A stretch of DNA of 64,000 bases from an uncultured Isosphaeraceae bacterium (GCA_945957605.1 CAMFLR010000006.1:186001-250000); one strand, 5' to 3'. Positions 55,775-64,000 are shown, numbered from the stretch's first letter. Made by a program: numbers and translations. Notes: generated from the letters alone by a model not told the origin.

Positions 55775-56272
55775 TTACGCAAGCGGCACGGGGATAAACG
55801 CGAGGGGGCGAGCGGAAGTATCCAGTGCAAGGCCACATAGCATTTCAGCGAACTCTTCGACAACCGGATCTCCTCCCGGCCCCCAGTTCGACCGCCCATC
55901 GGCCGCCAGTTCCGAGACAATCGTAAACTCCTCACCACTCGATGGCATTAACGCCCGCTCGAGACAGAAGACGCGGCACTTTCCTTCGATCCGCACAACC
56001 CCAACAAAATAGGCCTCATTTCGCGCGGCAGGAGGCGGCAGCGTGAGGACAATGACCTCCGGCGCGTCTTTCTCCCCGCGATACCAAAGCGCGACGCCCT
56101 CGCTCGGAACGCGTTCGTCGGCCGGCAATTCCTCGCCCATCATTTCCCAGAGATTCGCAAGGTACGATGGGTCGCCACCTGCTCCAAATGTGGCAAAAAA
56201 CCGATCCGTGTTTTGAAGCGCCAACTGGGCAATGATGTATTTCATCTGCATATGGTGTGTACGTGAATCCAT
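55775..56272 (-). CDS. Small protein of unknown function, paired with the SUKH-like gene
   Basis: This is a 165-residue protein with no signal peptide and a mixed alpha/beta character. Segments are FFATFGAGGDPSYL, EVIVLTLPPPAARNEAYFVGVV and a helical C-terminal part. I do not recognise the family. The ATG at 56272 is chosen because of an AGGAG upstream; internal ATGs at 56251 and 56245 are also possible. Its tight spacing with the SUKH-like gene suggests a shared job, perhaps immunity or stress response; that is inference. Confidence 0.6.
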   Translation of the reverse strand: MDSRTHHMQMKYIIAQLALQNTDRFFATFGAGGDPSYLANLWEMMGEELPADERVPSEGVALWYRGEKDAPEVIVLTLPPPAARNEAYFVGVVRIEGKCRVFCLERALMPSSGEEFTIVSELAADGRSNWGPGGDPVVEEFAEMLCGLALDTSARPLAFIPVPLA

Positions 56273-56492
56273 TTGCAAGCTCGCTCCTGATTGTCATGGG
56301 AATGAACAAAGATACGCGGCGATTTCCAGGTAATCGCGAGCCGATCGTTCCACTCTGGATTAGAGGCCAGACCTCGGTGAAGCGGTCACCATAACAACTC
56401 AGGTTCATCCGCGGCACCAATCACGTCTTCGCCTTCGCAGTCGAGCTGCTTAGCTCAATTGATCATGCGAATACATAATGGTGGGACCGCGA

Positions 56493-57053
56493 CTATTTTC
56501 GTTCTGGAGCGCGGTTTGGCGGCGGTAATCTTCGACCGCCCAGCTTGAGCCCTGTGATCTTCGCAACCATGGGTTTGTCCTTCGGTTTTGAATCACGCGA
56601 ACTGACGAAGCACTCAGCCACGCCCTGGTCAACATTGATGAGAATCAGGTCCACGTTGTCGGGGCAATAGCTCGACCAGTCGACTGATCCGTCGGGACGC
56701 GGTATCGGCGCGTCGAAGAGAGATAGGCCACCGGAGCTTGCCGCATCGTCGCCAAAGTCCTTGAACAGGTAGCCACACAATCCGGCTGCGGAATCAGCCG
56801 CCTCTCCATGTCTCATGCGTGAAGCAGCTTCAACAGCCACCTTCAAACAGGCAGGGCCACCGCCATCGGACCCGTGCAAATAAACGCCGGGGCTGTACCC
56901 GCCATGGTCGTCGCAGCATACGAACAAGACACGATCTGCCCCGCTCAAAGGTACTGGAGGCAGTCGCTCCTTTTCCTTGCGAGGAATAAGCCGGAATGCG
57001 AGCATCACGACCACGAGCCCTAGCAGGACTTTGATGACGTCTCGACGGTCCAT
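56493..57053 (-). CDS. Membrane-anchored small protein of unknown function
   Basis: This is a 186-residue protein with one membrane helix near the N-terminus (VIKVLLGLVVVMLAFRLI) and an extracytoplasmic part of about 150 residues. The latter contains RVLFVCCDDHGGYSPGVYL and Asp/Gly/Ser-rich stretches, without a known domain. The ATG at 57053 follows a GGTGG site; a GTG at 57062 is an alternative. A terminator-like hairpin lies upstream at 57284-57325, separating it from the pseudopilin gene. Confidence 0.6.
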   Translation of the reverse strand: MDRRDVIKVLLGLVVVMLAFRLIPRKEKERLPPVPLSGADRVLFVCCDDHGGYSPGVYLHGSDGGGPACLKVAVEAASRMRHGEAADSAAGLCGYLFKDFGDDAASSGGLSLFDAPIPRPDGSVDWSSYCPDNVDLILINVDQGVAECFVSSRDSKPKDKPMVAKITGLKLGGRRLPPPNRAPERK

Positions 57054-57373
57054 GATTCCCACCGCATCGTGAGGAGGAAAATCGCGTGCACCACTCTGCT
57101 GCTCGATACGCCGATCCTGAACTTGACGTTGCAGACGCCGTCAGAAACGCAATGGTACCAGCACAGGATACAAATGTCACCTACCAAGAGGAAGAACGAG
57201 CATCGCGGAGTCGTGCGGTCCGACTACAAAAGTCTTGAGACAGGAGCACTGCGCCACGCCCAATCGTTAACAGAGTAGAAACGAAAATCCCCTCAACGCT
57301 TGCCAGAAGCGAACGAGGGGATTTTTTATGCAACGCAATTCTACGGCAGTCGCTACAGCACCAAGAGCCGCAG
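57054..57373. other. Intergenic region with a bidirectional terminator
   Basis: About 320 bp with the terminator at 57284-57327. The rest should contain the promoter of the 186-residue protein gene. An open frame at 57069-57278 on the plus strand lacks a ribosome site and protein character. Confidence 0.5.
57284..57327. terminator. Strong rho-independent terminator
   Basis: An 11-bp perfect stem, AAAATCCCCTC (57284-57294) with GAGGGGATTTT (57315-57325), has a 20-nt loop and a T run on the plus strand. On the minus strand it follows the pseudopilin gene by about 47 bp and ends in TTTT, so it can end that gene. Confidence 0.85.
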
Positions 57374-58450
57374 TTAGAAGGAATCAGCGCTCACCACTTC
57401 GCCGCCGTTAATCGTCCCCAGCGCCTGATAGACACCGGGATTGAACTGCGCCGGGTTGGTCACAGACCAGACCTTCGTCGACTGGTTCATCGTGGCGCCG
57501 GGCGGAGTACCAGTGCTGTCGAGCGCCCAGGTCGAGATGGAATCCTTGAGGAACCGGACGGAGCCGTCGCAGAAGGCGAAGTTGGCGCCGCCGGGGTGAA
57601 AGCTAGTCGAGGCGTTGAGGAACGCACCACCCTCGGTATAACCGCCGCTCGTGGCACCGTCGTCCCAGTTCTGCGTCTTTTTCTGGACGTTGATGGGATA
57701 GAAAACCGTGAACGCGGTATCGCCGTAGTTGCCCGAAACCCACCAGTTCCACTTGTTGAACGAGTTCTCCTTGTCCGTCGAGCTAAGCAGCCCGTGCGCG
57801 TGCTCGCTGAAGGCGATCGAGTTGCTCGTGCCGTCGGTGATCGAAGAAATCGAGACGACCCCACGAGTGAAACCCGAGCCTAGCCCGAAGACTGGACTAA
57901 TACCGTTGGAGACAATCGCCCCGTTCTGCTGCTGGAGCGATGCCGATGGGTTCGAGATGACCGACGCCCATGACCCGTAACAGCCCGCATAGCTGGTGAA
58001 GTAGAAATTTTGCGGCAACGTTTTGCCGGCTTTTCCTGCCGCCTCGGTAAACAAGACGCCGGTGATCTGCGAGTCGCTGGGGCACCAGAGAATGTTGAGA
58101 CCTACGCCCGATACCGTGACGTTCGGGTCGCAACGATAGTTGAAGTTGGTGTTGTAGGAGGAATAGATCGGCGACTGCTCCATATAGGCCAGAAGCGCCA
58201 CGAAGCAGCTCATCGCCTGGCTGACGCCCCTGGCGGGCGTGAACTGGGCAAAGGCTGCCATTGGGTAACAGGCGTTGGCGCTTTCGTAGTTCGCCAGCGC
58301 CAGGCCGAGTTGCTTCAGGTTGTTCGTGCACTGAGCGCGACGAGCAGCCTCGCGCGCGGCCTGCACGGCCGGCAGCAACAGGGCGATCAGCACGGCAATG
58401 ATCGCGATCACAACCAGCAGTTCGATAAGAGTAAAGCCTCGACGTCGCAT
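57374..58450 (-). CDS. DUF1559 type II/IV pseudopilin-like protein
   Basis: This is a 358-residue protein with a prepilin N-terminus: [20 protein letters not shown], where cleavage follows Gly and the Phe is methylated. It continues with [18 protein letters not shown], then an extracellular DUF1559 domain. The near-terminal [13 protein letters not shown] is the family signature. These proteins form very large families in planctomycetes and are thought to be pseudopilins of secretion or fibre systems; the individual role is unknown. GAGGT precedes the ATG at 58450. A small lipoprotein gene sits 250 bp upstream and a strong terminator lies downstream. Confidence 0.95.
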   Translation of the reverse strand: MRRRGFTLIELLVVIAIIAVLIALLLPAVQAAREAARRAQCTNNLKQLGLALANYESANACYPMAAFAQFTPARGVSQAMSCFVALLAYMEQSPIYSSYNTNFNYRCDPNVTVSGVGLNILWCPSDSQITGVLFTEAAGKAGKTLPQNFYFTSYAGCYGSWASVISNPSASLQQQNGAIVSNGISPVFGLGSGFTRGVVSISSITDGTSNSIAFSEHAHGLLSSTDKENSFNKWNWWVSGNYGDTAFTVFYPINVQKKTQNWDDGATSGGYTEGGAFLNASTSFHPGGANFAFCDGSVRFLKDSISTWALDSTGTPPGATMNQSTKVWSVTNPAQFNPGVYQALGTINGGEVVSADSF

Positions 58451-58699
58451 CCGATGACCTCTTGGATCGTTCTGCCGCCCGGCGGGGTGCATGAAACAAC
58501 ATGCCCCTCGATACGGAAGCCAACCGGGCTACATTGGCGGCACAAAAACAAGTGCACCGCCTTCTATCTCCGGACGATGAATAATCGCGGAAGCTTTCGC
58601 GAACATTCGCCCAAAGCCGATGGAACCTGGCACCGCCGTGTCTGGAACGTGGATTTCGCGGGGGGTGGGATAGAGGAGGGAAAGGGAATGCGGCTGACT

Positions 58700-58885
58700 T
58701 TACTTGCTATTGGTCGCACTCGATTTCGTCTTGCCGGCGGGGACGTTAGGGAAGGCGTTGTCCTTGCGAGCGCCGACCGAGATCGAGCCCACGGGAGGTT
58801 GCGTGGGATCCTGAACTCCGCAACCATTCACGCCGACAAGCGCGACGATCAAGAGACCAATCCCGACATTTCGAAACAAGAGCAT
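58700..58885 (-). CDS. Small lipoprotein
   Basis: This is a 61-residue protein with a lipoprotein signal peptide (VGIGLLIVALVGVNGC, Cys as lipid site) and a mature part of about 40 residues rich in Pro, Val and Lys. Small lipoproteins of this kind often lie beside DUF1559 pseudopilin genes in planctomycetes. GAGG precedes the ATG at 58885; a TTG at 58897 is in frame but not needed. Role unknown. Confidence 0.7.
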   Translation of the reverse strand: MLLFRNVGIGLLIVALVGVNGCGVQDPTQPPVGSISVGARKDNAFPNVPAGKTKSSATNSK

Positions 58886-59226
58886 GAAGATCCTCAACTC
58901 GCTTCGTGTTCAGCGAACCGAGACAACGGCTCGCGATGAGATCGTAGGGCGAGCGATCGCGAGGAAACAAGAGGGCGAGCTGTGAAGCTTTGGTGATGAA
59001 TTAAGAGGAGAGTTCGATGGTCGTTTTGGCGAAAATTTCTGAAGTCTCAGACCATGAAAATTGCACGTCGCTTCCGAAAACGTTGGCGTCAGGTCGACAC
59101 GCCGCTGTAATAGACAGCGTAGCGGGCTCTACGCAAGTCGGCGTAACGGAGTTCGACACTTTGCCTGTCGTGGAAATCCGACACGCGAGCTTAACAGGAT
59201 AAAACCAAGCACTTTTCGCGCAGTCG
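58886..59226. other. Intergenic region with a possible small open frame and hairpin
   Basis: About 340 bp. On the plus strand, 59017-59202 encodes 61 residues behind a good GAGGAG ribosome site, but the protein has no recognisable character. A 6-bp stem, GCGTAG/CTACGC, lies at 59117-59134. The longer minus-strand frame at 59001-59366 overlaps the next gene and is not credible. Confidence 0.35.
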
Positions 59227-59559
59227 CTATGAGTCGGACGAAACCCTTTCTGCAAATCGCACAGCTTCGCTTTTGAGCGCCCTGACCAATCGCCAGGCAA
59301 AATCAGGCGGTTCGCCTTCCGCGCAGAGTGAGACTTGGTAGTTGACTCCCTGCGGACATCCGGCAATCCAGGTTTCTATCGTTTGAAAGTCGTCGGCCTC
59401 AGTGACATAAAGTCCAATGATGTCGTTGTCCGACCAGGCGTATCGCCAGGTGTCGTGACCATCGAATTCAAATGGAGGGAGATCTAGCGAGATTTCAAGC
59501 GCCTCGCAGACGTCCTCCAACTCCACCGTCGACCTCGCCGCGTAATAGATCCACATCAT
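59227..59559 (-). CDS. Small acidic protein of unknown function
   Basis: This is a 110-residue protein with no signal peptide. It is rich in Glu, Asp and Trp (EDVCEALEISLDLPPFEFDG, then DTWRYAWSDNDIIGLYV). I recognise no family. It starts with two adjacent ATGs and a weak AGGG ribosome site. It lies in the patch of small leftward genes. Confidence 0.55.
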   Translation of the reverse strand: MMWIYYAARSTVELEDVCEALEISLDLPPFEFDGHDTWRYAWSDNDIIGLYVTEADDFQTIETWIAGCPQGVNYQVSLCAEGEPPDFAWRLVRALKSEAVRFAERVSSDS

Positions 59560-59721
59560 CTTGGTTAAACCCTATAGTTATAACATCGAAGTGAACGCGT
59601 TTTCGCTTCGCCCAGTTTCCTAACTGATTAAACATATCAGCACCGAAAAACTGAGACTAGCGGCCCACCGAGTTCTCCCCGAACACAACACGTCGAGCTT
59701 CCTCTTGCCAGCACTGCGCAT

Positions 59722-59962
59722 TCAGAACAACGTGGCAATCGCGATGAGAAAGTTGGTGAAGACCGCACGAGCCACAGCGTCGAACGACGTAGCTCCCGCC
59801 ACGGCGCCCCGAAACATCTCGACAACTATACTTAGACCTGAGGATGGGCCTAAAGCCGCGAAGTTCAGACGTGGGGCATTTGGGCGGCGCGATGGCATCG
59901 GCCAAGTTCAGCACCAGCAGTGCAACACACCACACAATGGCTAGCGTTAATATAATCCACAT
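59722..59962 (-). pseudogene. Apparently frameshifted small membrane protein gene
   Basis: Reading from the ATG at 59962 gives a good membrane helix (WIILTLAIVWCVALLVLNL), but after about residue 27 the frame turns into Cys/Arg-rich nonsense-like sequence. The neighbouring frame is open from about 59898 to a stop at 59722-59724. It reads like a natural protein: LNFAALGPSSGLSIVVEMF, then AVFTNFLIAIATLF, a second membrane helix. One single-base change near 59895-59905 would join the two halves into a small membrane protein of about 80 residues. It may be a real mutation or a sequencing error. Two separate overlapping genes are less likely. Confidence 0.45.
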
Positions 59963-60077
59963 CAATTGTTTCCGACGGATCTTCAAGGACTATGAGAATG
60001 GCAGCCTACATCGTCTCTCCCAGAGGGATGATAGAACCATTCCAAATGCAACTTCGATGTGTTTATACGGTACACAA

Positions 60078-60437
60078 TCAAGCGTCTGGTCGAGGCGGCG
60101 AGACTAGCTCGATCGTGTGACCATCAAGATCTCTGATTACCGCTCGGCGGCCCCACTCCGAATCGTGCGGTTCAGAAACGATCACACCGCCGGCCGCTTG
60201 TGTTCGCAAGATCAATTCATCGATCGAATCGACAGAGAACCCAATCCTTACGCTTGCCGTCGGAGCACGGCCAACGCCGAGGGGGTAGAGTTCGAAAATA
60301 ACTCCATCGACAACCGATTGATAATGCTTAGGCCCGTCGCCGTGCCGTTCGAGGGTGAATCGCAGTCCGAGCGTCTGTTCGTAGAACACGGCGGCTCGGT
60401 GGATGTCGCTCGATCGAAGCACGAGAAGGTTTAGCAT
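60078..60437 (-). CDS. VOC-family (glyoxalase-like) protein
   Basis: This is a 119-residue protein with the vicinal-oxygen-chelate fold: LLVLRSSDIHRAAVFYEQTLGLRF at the start, FELYPLG near residue 48, and RDLDGHTIELVSPP at the end. The last motif carries a typical metal-binding Glu. Metal dependence and substrate cannot be told; relatives include glyoxalases, dioxygenases and drug-binding proteins. It starts at the ATG at 60437. Confidence 0.88.
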   Translation of the reverse strand: MLNLLVLRSSDIHRAAVFYEQTLGLRFTLERHGDGPKHYQSVVDGVIFELYPLGVGRAPTASVRIGFSVDSIDELILRTQAAGGVIVSEPHDSEWGRRAVIRDLDGHTIELVSPPRPDA

Positions 60438-60541
60438 CGACTATGCGACAAAAAGGGATGTTTTTTGAACTCTCAGGTTCGTCCAAAGTAGTCGAGCTAA
60501 TCACCGATTGCGAGACTCAAACGATCATCACATGAAAAACG

Positions 60542-60727
60542 CTACTTGGGCGCAATTGGGAAAAACGTCGTATTAACCCACGAGAGAACTCCCAGCAGCA
60601 CAACGCCCAGCACCAGACTCGTCGCGATCAACCACTTTTCGACTGGTAGCAAGGGCTCATAGGGAATCGCGGCAAGTTCTTCGGCGAGGGAAGGATTTGC
60701 ACCAGTTGGTGGCTGCGACTCGACCAT
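60542..60727 (-). CDS. 61-residue single-pass membrane protein, coupled to a YeiH-like transporter
   Basis: This is a 61-residue protein: a soluble N-terminal half (SLAEELAAIPYEPLLPVEKW) and one membrane helix (LIATSLVLGVVLLGVLSW), ending in a short tail. The ATG at 60727 lies one base after the transporter stop (TGA-T-ATG). Its AGGAGG site (60733-60738 complement) lies within the last codons of the transporter. Tight coupling suggests a small accessory subunit of that transporter. A longer frame to 60850 overlaps the transporter and is not credible. I know no family for it. Confidence 0.75.
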   Translation of the reverse strand: MVESQPPTGANPSLAEELAAIPYEPLLPVEKWLIATSLVLGVVLLGVLSWVNTTFFPIAPK

Positions 60728-60728
60728 A

Positions 60729-62171
60729 TCAACCTCCTGCTCCGACGATCGGCGGATGTGCGCCGTGGAAAAATAGCCACGAGATCGCCAGGCCGATCCA
60801 GATGATGAATCCAAAAAGGCTGACGGCGTAAACCAAGGCAAGCCGGCCAATGCCCTCGGCCCAAAGTTGTTTGAGATTCGACGCCATTCCGATCGTAAAG
60901 AACGTCATTGCGAAGAATAGACTTCGAAGGGGGTCAGTTTCTGCATTCGCCGCTGCCAAACGTGGTGCGATTTCCGGGCGTGCCAGCGCAATGCAAAGAA
61001 ACGTGAGGAACAACGCGAAGTAGCCGAAGACGAACGCGGGGAAACGTTTCAAAACGTCACCCACAGGAATTTTGGCGCCTGCCTTTCGCTCGATTCCGTA
61101 AGTCCAAACGGCCGAAAGCACGAGGGCCCAGATGCCAATGAAAACATCGATGAAAACTTTCACCGTGGTAGTCGTTGTCAGCATCCACCCTGGTTCATAA
61201 TTGATGCCATTTTCCATGGCCTTCGCACGGATCAGGCCATCGGTAATCGCGCCGCTCGATACGGCCGCACCGTCGGTCTTGACTGCCAAGCCCATCCAGG
61301 CTGCGGCGACAAGCGGTTCCTTCCAGAGAAATTCCCGTGCTGCGAGGGGAAGAATCACCAGTTCCACAACCGAAAAGATCACGACAAGTGATGAAACCAT
61401 GATGGGGACAACAGGTCGTGCGCGAATCGCTGCGCCGGTGGTGATTGCCGCCGATACTCCACAAATCGAAATGCCTGATGCCAGCGGCGCAGCCCATTCG
61501 CGACTGAACTTGAAGACCGTTCGCGCCAGCAAATACACCAGCGACCAGTAGATGAGATAGGCCTCGATGATCGCCGCGAGTCCGCGAAACATGATCGAGG
61601 TGACAAGCCCCGAGGCCGCCCCAGCCTTCACACCCAGCCCCGCGCCCAGAAGTACAATCGCAGTTTTGATGAACCATTCGGGACGTGCGGCCGGCTTCAG
61701 CCACGCGGCGAACCGAGGAAAAAGATTGCCGACGACCAGTCCCGCGATCAGAGCGATGAGATATCCCGCCTCGCCCGTCAGGCCGAGCGACCAGGTAATT
61801 CCACTGGCTGCACGCTTGTCCGGCGTTTGGGCAATGTAGGCGTAATGGCCAAGGTTCCATGACAAATTACCGATCCAGAAGATCGCGCTGAAGGCGGGTA
61901 TGAACCGCTTCAGTTCGATCTTCCGAATATTTGCGCAAATGCCGATAATTACAGTCAAAAGTACGTAGGTGAGCAACAGTCCGATGAGTCCGGAAACGCC
62001 CGAGTATTTAGGCGATACAGGACGCACGGAGTCGGCGACGCTAAGCCAGACCTTCGGCGCGGCCATCCAGCCCAGCAGATCGACTCCCGCGGCGGTGGGG
62101 AGTGCGATCAGAACGATCGCCGCTCCCAACCACACCGCGAACCAGTCTTCCGACGCAAACCAGGATCGCAC
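60729..62171 (-). CDS. YeiH-family putative sulfate exporter, long form
   Basis: This is a 480-residue polytopic membrane protein of about eleven helices. Segments such as ASGISICGVSAAITTGAAI and WMGLAVKTDGAAVSSGAIT match the YeiH/UPF0324 family, predicted anion (sulfate) exporters. It is longer than the usual 340 or so residues, with extra helices at the N-terminus and a loop near residues 310-350. Start is a GTG with GAGGA eight bases upstream. It follows the PQQ-type dehydrogenase gene by 51 bp and overlaps the control region of the 61-residue protein gene. The true substrate is unknown. Confidence 0.85.
   Translation of the reverse strand: MRSWFASEDWFAVWLGAAIVLIALPTAAGVDLLGWMAAPKVWLSVADSVRPVSPKYSGVSGLIGLLLTYVLLTVIIGICANIRKIELKRFIPAFSAIFWIGNLSWNLGHYAYIAQTPDKRAASGITWSLGLTGEAGYLIALIAGLVVGNLFPRFAAWLKPAARPEWFIKTAIVLLGAGLGVKAGAASGLVTSIMFRGLAAIIEAYLIYWSLVYLLARTVFKFSREWAAPLASGISICGVSAAITTGAAIRARPVVPIMVSSLVVIFSVVELVILPLAAREFLWKEPLVAAAWMGLAVKTDGAAVSSGAITDGLIRAKAMENGINYEPGWMLTTTTTVKVFIDVFIGIWALVLSAVWTYGIERKAGAKIPVGDVLKRFPAFVFGYFALFLTFLCIALARPEIAPRLAAANAETDPLRSLFFAMTFFTIGMASNLKQLWAEGIGRLALVYAVSLFGFIIWIGLAISWLFFHGAHPPIVGAGG
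60733..60738 (-). promoter_or_regulatory. Shine-Dalgarno of the 61-residue protein, inside the transporter 3' end
   Basis: AGGAGG on the minus strand lies five bases before the ATG at 60727 and within the coding end of the transporter gene. It shows translational coupling and fixes the small gene's start. Confidence 0.8.
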
Positions 62172-62222
62172 GGAATATTTCCTCTCGCCAACGATGAGCG
62201 AAGTGGTCTGCCTCGGCGGAAT

Positions 62223-64000
62223 TTATCGGCTGAACCAATAAATTCCCTGACCCGATGCCGACGCGCAGAGGAAATAGACCTCGCCGTTCTGGTCTTCACC
62301 GAACGACATCACCGAGAGATTGCTCGAAGGAATCGGCCGATTCTCGACAACGCGACGCTTCGCCTCGTCATAACGAAGCGCCCAAAGGCGGCCCGAAACG
62401 TAATCGGCGTAGAGATACGCTCCGTCGAGTTCGGGCAGGCGAGGGCCACGATAGACCGCTCCACCCGTGATCGACTTGCCGGTGTCGTGGTGGTAATACT
62501 CCCAGATCGGCTCGATCAGGTCGGGGCGAGGGCCAACGCCCTTGGCACCAAACGGATGAAACGCCTCGCGAAGGTTCCAGCCGTAATTGCCACCCTTCGT
62601 GACGATGTCGATTTCTTCCCAGAGGTTCTGGCCCACTTCGCCGGCCCAGAGCGTGCCAGTCTTGCGATCGAACGCCATGCGCCAGATGTTGCGAAACCCA
62701 TAAGCCCAGATTTCGGGACGAACTCCCGCACGGCCGACGAACGGGTTGTCCTTCGGAATCGCGTAATGGTTTCCATCTCCGTGATGGTCGACGTCGATCC
62801 GCAGAACCTTGCCGAGCAGCGTCCCGAGGGCTTGACCGTTTTCGTGCGGATCGTTGCCCGCCCCGCCGTCACCATGCGTGACGTACAGGTAGCCATCGGG
62901 GCCGAACGTGATGGTGCCGCCATCGTGGTTCCAGTAAGGCTTTTTGAAGCGGAGAATCTCGACCTCAGAAGCCGGATCAGCCTGGTTGGGATTATCCTTG
63001 CTCACCTGAAACCGCGAGACGATGTTCGTCAGCTTTTCGGATTTCAAGGTGTAGAAAACGTAGAAATATCCGTTCTCTTTGAATCGTGGATGAAACGTCA
63101 GGCCGAGAAAACCCTCTTCGTTCGTCTGATCTTTGTAGCTGACGCGATCCTGAATATCGAGGAAGAGGTTGGTTTGCGTCGCCGCCTGGTCGTTGGGGAA
63201 GGAGTGAATAGCTCCGTGCTGTGTTGCGACAAACACGCGATTGGAACCGTCGTTCGCGTGCGTCAGCACGATGGGACGAAGCGGCTGAACCACGCCGTCA
63301 TCATTTTCTGGCTTCCAGCCGGCCCACTTCAAATTCGGAAACGCGAGAACCGGCTTCAGCGGCAGCGGCGTGTCATTCACCTCAGCGCCCGGAATGGTCG
63401 TCGGAAGCGACACGATCGTGCCACCGCCCATATCCGGAATCAGCAGTTGCTTTGTCGATGCCTGCACAGTGAGGTCGGCGGCGTTTTTGAGACCCTCGAG
63501 CAACAAGACCGGCTTGTCGCCAGGACGGGCAATACCAAAGACTCGTCCGCCCTTCCAGTCGCTCACGAACAGCCGGCCGAACTGGTCCCACGCAAGGCCG
63601 TCGGCCGCACCCAATCCTTCGGCGATCTTTTCATAGGATGAATCGGCAAGCTTGATGCGATAGAGCGTGCCAGCGCCGAAGTCGGCCAGAATCAGATGCG
63701 ATGCGCCGTCGAGCAGGAGACCGTTGGGGGTATGCAATTCGGGCAAGCGGTTCTTGTCGATGACCGATGTCACAACACCCTTGGGAGTGATGCGGTAAGC
63801 AGCGCCGGCGCCGCCCTTGCGATCGCCCGAATCGCTTACGTAAAGGTCGCCGTTCTCAACGTTGACGGCGAGATCGTTGAGAAACAGCGGAGGCGTGGGG
63901 AACGCAGTCGCAGGAGCGAAAACCTCAGCCTTGCCGTTGCTGTCGATGCGCCAGACGCGTGTCTTATCGGCGACATAAACCCAGCGGTCGTGAACGACGA
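62223..64000 (-). CDS. PQQ-dependent sugar dehydrogenase-like protein (partial, 5' end outside window)
   Basis: The reading frame is open to the right window edge, so the start is missing; an internal ATG at 63773 is not the real start, because the propeller sequence continues upstream (VHDRWVYVADKTRVWRID). At least 591 residues are present. The N-terminal part is an SMP-30/NHL-like propeller (LFLNDLAVNVENGDLYVSDS, PNGLLLDG). The C-terminal part is a glucose/sorbosone dehydrogenase domain with PYWNHDGGTITFGPDGYLY, THGDGGAGNDP, GTLLGKVLRID and WAYGFRNIWRM. Such enzymes oxidise sugars in the periplasm with PQQ, though many homologues are untested. It is the first gene of a leftward unit with the YeiH-like transporter. 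Confidence 0.88.
   Translation of the reverse strand, partial: VVHDRWVYVADKTRVWRIDSNGKAEVFAPATAFPTPPLFLNDLAVNVENGDLYVSDSGDRKGGAGAAYRITPKGVVTSVIDKNRLPELHTPNGLLLDGASHLILADFGAGTLYRIKLADSSYEKIAEGLGAADGLAWDQFGRLFVSDWKGGRVFGIARPGDKPVLLLEGLKNAADLTVQASTKQLLIPDMGGGTIVSLPTTIPGAEVNDTPLPLKPVLAFPNLKWAGWKPENDDGVVQPLRPIVLTHANDGSNRVFVATQHGAIHSFPNDQAATQTNLFLDIQDRVSYKDQTNEEGFLGLTFHPRFKENGYFYVFYTLKSEKLTNIVSRFQVSKDNPNQADPASEVEILRFKKPYWNHDGGTITFGPDGYLYVTHGDGGAGNDPHENGQALGTLLGKVLRIDVDHHGDGNHYAIPKDNPFVGRAGVRPEIWAYGFRNIWRMAFDRKTGTLWAGEVGQNLWEEIDIVTKGGNYGWNLREAFHPFGAKGVGPRPDLIEPIWEYYHHDTGKSITGGAVYRGPRLPELDGAYLYADYVSGRLWALRYDEAKRRVVENRPIPSSNLSVMSFGEDQNGEVYFLCASASGQGIYWFSR

Noticed and set aside
59001-59366. 121-residue minus-strand frame
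   Set aside because: It overlaps the 110-residue gene at 59227-59559 in another frame, and its composition is Ser/Thr/Arg-rich and domain-free.
62487-63641. 384-residue plus-strand frame over the PQQ dehydrogenase
   Set aside because: Antisense shadow of a clear propeller/dehydrogenase gene; no ribosome site and no domain.

Overview
The window looks like chromosomal DNA of a planctomycete (Planctomycetota). The evidence is the gene content: two long ECF sigma factors of the planctomycete ECF01-Gob type, an ECF sigma gene overlapping a Ser/Thr kinase gene, a second kinase fused to tetratricopeptide repeats, DUF1559 pseudopilin and DUF1570 proteins, and two secreted proteins with the planctomycete LEDR-type N-terminal motif. 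The DNA is moderately GC-rich by eye. I see no rRNA, CRISPR array, insertion sequence or prophage. One tRNA-Ala(TGC) lies at 37715-37787. The last gene runs off the right edge.

Layout. 0-12 kb: a zinc-ribbon membrane protein, an SGNH-type envelope protein, a phosphate-porin-like outer-membrane protein, an Eis-like acetyltransferase, a glycosyltransferase coupled by TGATG overlap to a possible distant BshC relative, and a 1062-residue GT-C-like/TPR membrane protein. 12-20.6 kb: a leftward run of a YfhO-like membrane protein, a small secreted protein and two tandem paralogous sigma factors, each carrying a transmembrane helix and a large ectodomain. 21-28 kb: a WD40-like protein, a di-haem peroxidase lipoprotein, a 2[4Fe-4S] ferredoxin, a FlK-like thioesterase, a mannonate-dehydratase-like enzyme and small proteins. 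28-37.6 kb: a metzincin-like protease, the sigma/kinase pair, a sugar-isomerase-like protein, a DUF1570 protein and a ceramidase-like hydrolase.

37.7-47.5 kb: the tRNA, then a giant TPR membrane protein behind a sigma-54-like promoter, a kinase-TPR protein, and a convergent outer-membrane barrel gene. 47.6-52.7 kb: one very long parallel beta-helix surface protein. 53-60.4 kb: a leftward patch of small genes (zinc ribbons, nitrilase, SpoIIAA/STAS-like, SUKH-like, DUF1559 pseudopilin plus lipoprotein, VOC protein and one apparently frameshifted membrane gene). 60.5-64 kb: a PQQ-type sugar dehydrogenase (partial), a YeiH-like transporter and a 61-residue membrane protein in an apparent operon.

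The main themes are envelope biology and membrane-linked signalling. The two most distinctive items are the tandem membrane-anchored sigma factors (11977-16829) and the overlapping sigma/kinase pair (30365-32606). Most start sites were chosen from visible Shine-Dalgarno sequences and domain limits; family assignments are by eye, without database searches.
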